5,260 nt of DNA from an uncultured Halieaceae bacterium (GTDB lineage: Bacteria; Pseudomonadota; Gammaproteobacteria; Pseudomonadales; Halieaceae). Where the stretch lies: NCBI GenBank assembly GCA_913063005.1, contig CAJXZI010000159.1, forward strand, positions 1-5,260, written 5' to 3'. A program made the translations under genes and the position numbers. The first letter of the stretch is position 1. Each line of letters opens with the position of its first letter. The notes under the pieces were generated by a model. That model made no database searches and was not told the DNA's origin. It saw only the letters and a program-made list of their open reading frames with translations. This document shows, in pieces, positions 5,022 through 5,260 of the stretch.

Positions 5022-5260
5022 ATGGCATTTTGGTGCCTCAATATAGCGGCGTTCATTGCAGCGGTGGGCGCCGTGTTTCATGGTTACGTGGGTGGTCGAA
5101 TATATCTGGGGCACATCAACGGTAGTGATCTTGAGGACCTGACTAAATCATTGAGCGTTGTTTCGTGGCAGGTGTTCACCATCTGGCTTGGTGTCAGCGC
5201 GGGCGTGCTGGTCTGCGATCACTCGAGACACTCTATTTGGCAGAGATCCTGCGTGATGAC
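5022..5260 (+). CDS. small integral membrane protein, 5' part only
   Basis: An ATG at 5022 opens a frame that stays open to the window edge (79 codons plus two bases). It lies 15 bases after the reductase stop and right behind an in-frame TAG at 5013-5015, so no earlier start exists. Two hydrophobic stretches are visible: about residues 3-23 (FWCLNIAAFIAAVGAVFHGY) and 45-65 (around VVSWQVFTIWLGVSAGVLVC). They are joined by a polar loop with SDLEDLTKS. This predicts a multi-pass inner-membrane protein. The ribosome site is weak, and with no terminator in the gap, read-through from the reductase is likely. I do not recognise the family; the function is unknown. Confidence 0.6.
   Translation, partial: MAFWCLNIAAFIAAVGAVFHGYVGGRIYLGHINGSDLEDLTKSLSVVSWQVFTIWLGVSAGVLVCDHSRHSIWQRSCVM

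Overview
This window looks like an accessory catabolic segment of a bacterial chromosome of moderate GC. The large flavoenzyme aligns, as I remember it, almost segment by segment with Escherichia coli FadH, which suggests a gammaproteobacterium. A marine lineage is possible but is only inference. No rRNA, tRNA or CRISPR was found.

Layout: bases 1-298 hold a decayed end of an IS3-family insertion sequence: a recognisable OrfB C-terminus at 164-259 and a possible right end near 298. A short unrecognised reading-frame tail follows (299-394). Next, on the + strand, is a nitroreductase-fold flavoprotein (433-1113). It carries the Glu-x3-Tyr...Lys substrate-binding signature of iodotyrosine deiodinases. 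Facing it on the - strand is a tightly coupled pair of thioredoxin-fold proteins of the DsbA / 2-hydroxychromene-2-carboxylate isomerase (kappa-GST-like) group, at 2446-1757 and 1760-1203, sharing a 4-base ATGA overlap.

A 472-base divergent intergenic region (2447-2918) separates that pair from a + strand 2,4-dienoyl-CoA reductase (FadH type, 2919-5006). This spacer is rich in small structures: several inverted repeats, an 18-base repeat that is also a 13-codon micro-ORF, a 28-codon basic micro-ORF, and a palindrome on a candidate promoter. A membrane protein gene (5022 onward) starts 15 bases after the reductase and runs off the window.

How the genes may work together (inference): the four enzymes combine a possible reductive dehalogenase or flavin reductase, two proteins of a family that isomerises aromatic breakdown intermediates with glutathione, and an enoyl reductase of the OYE/FadH type. 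This suggests a small catabolic module for an aromatic, possibly halogenated, or unsaturated acyl substrate. The substrate cannot be read from the sequence.
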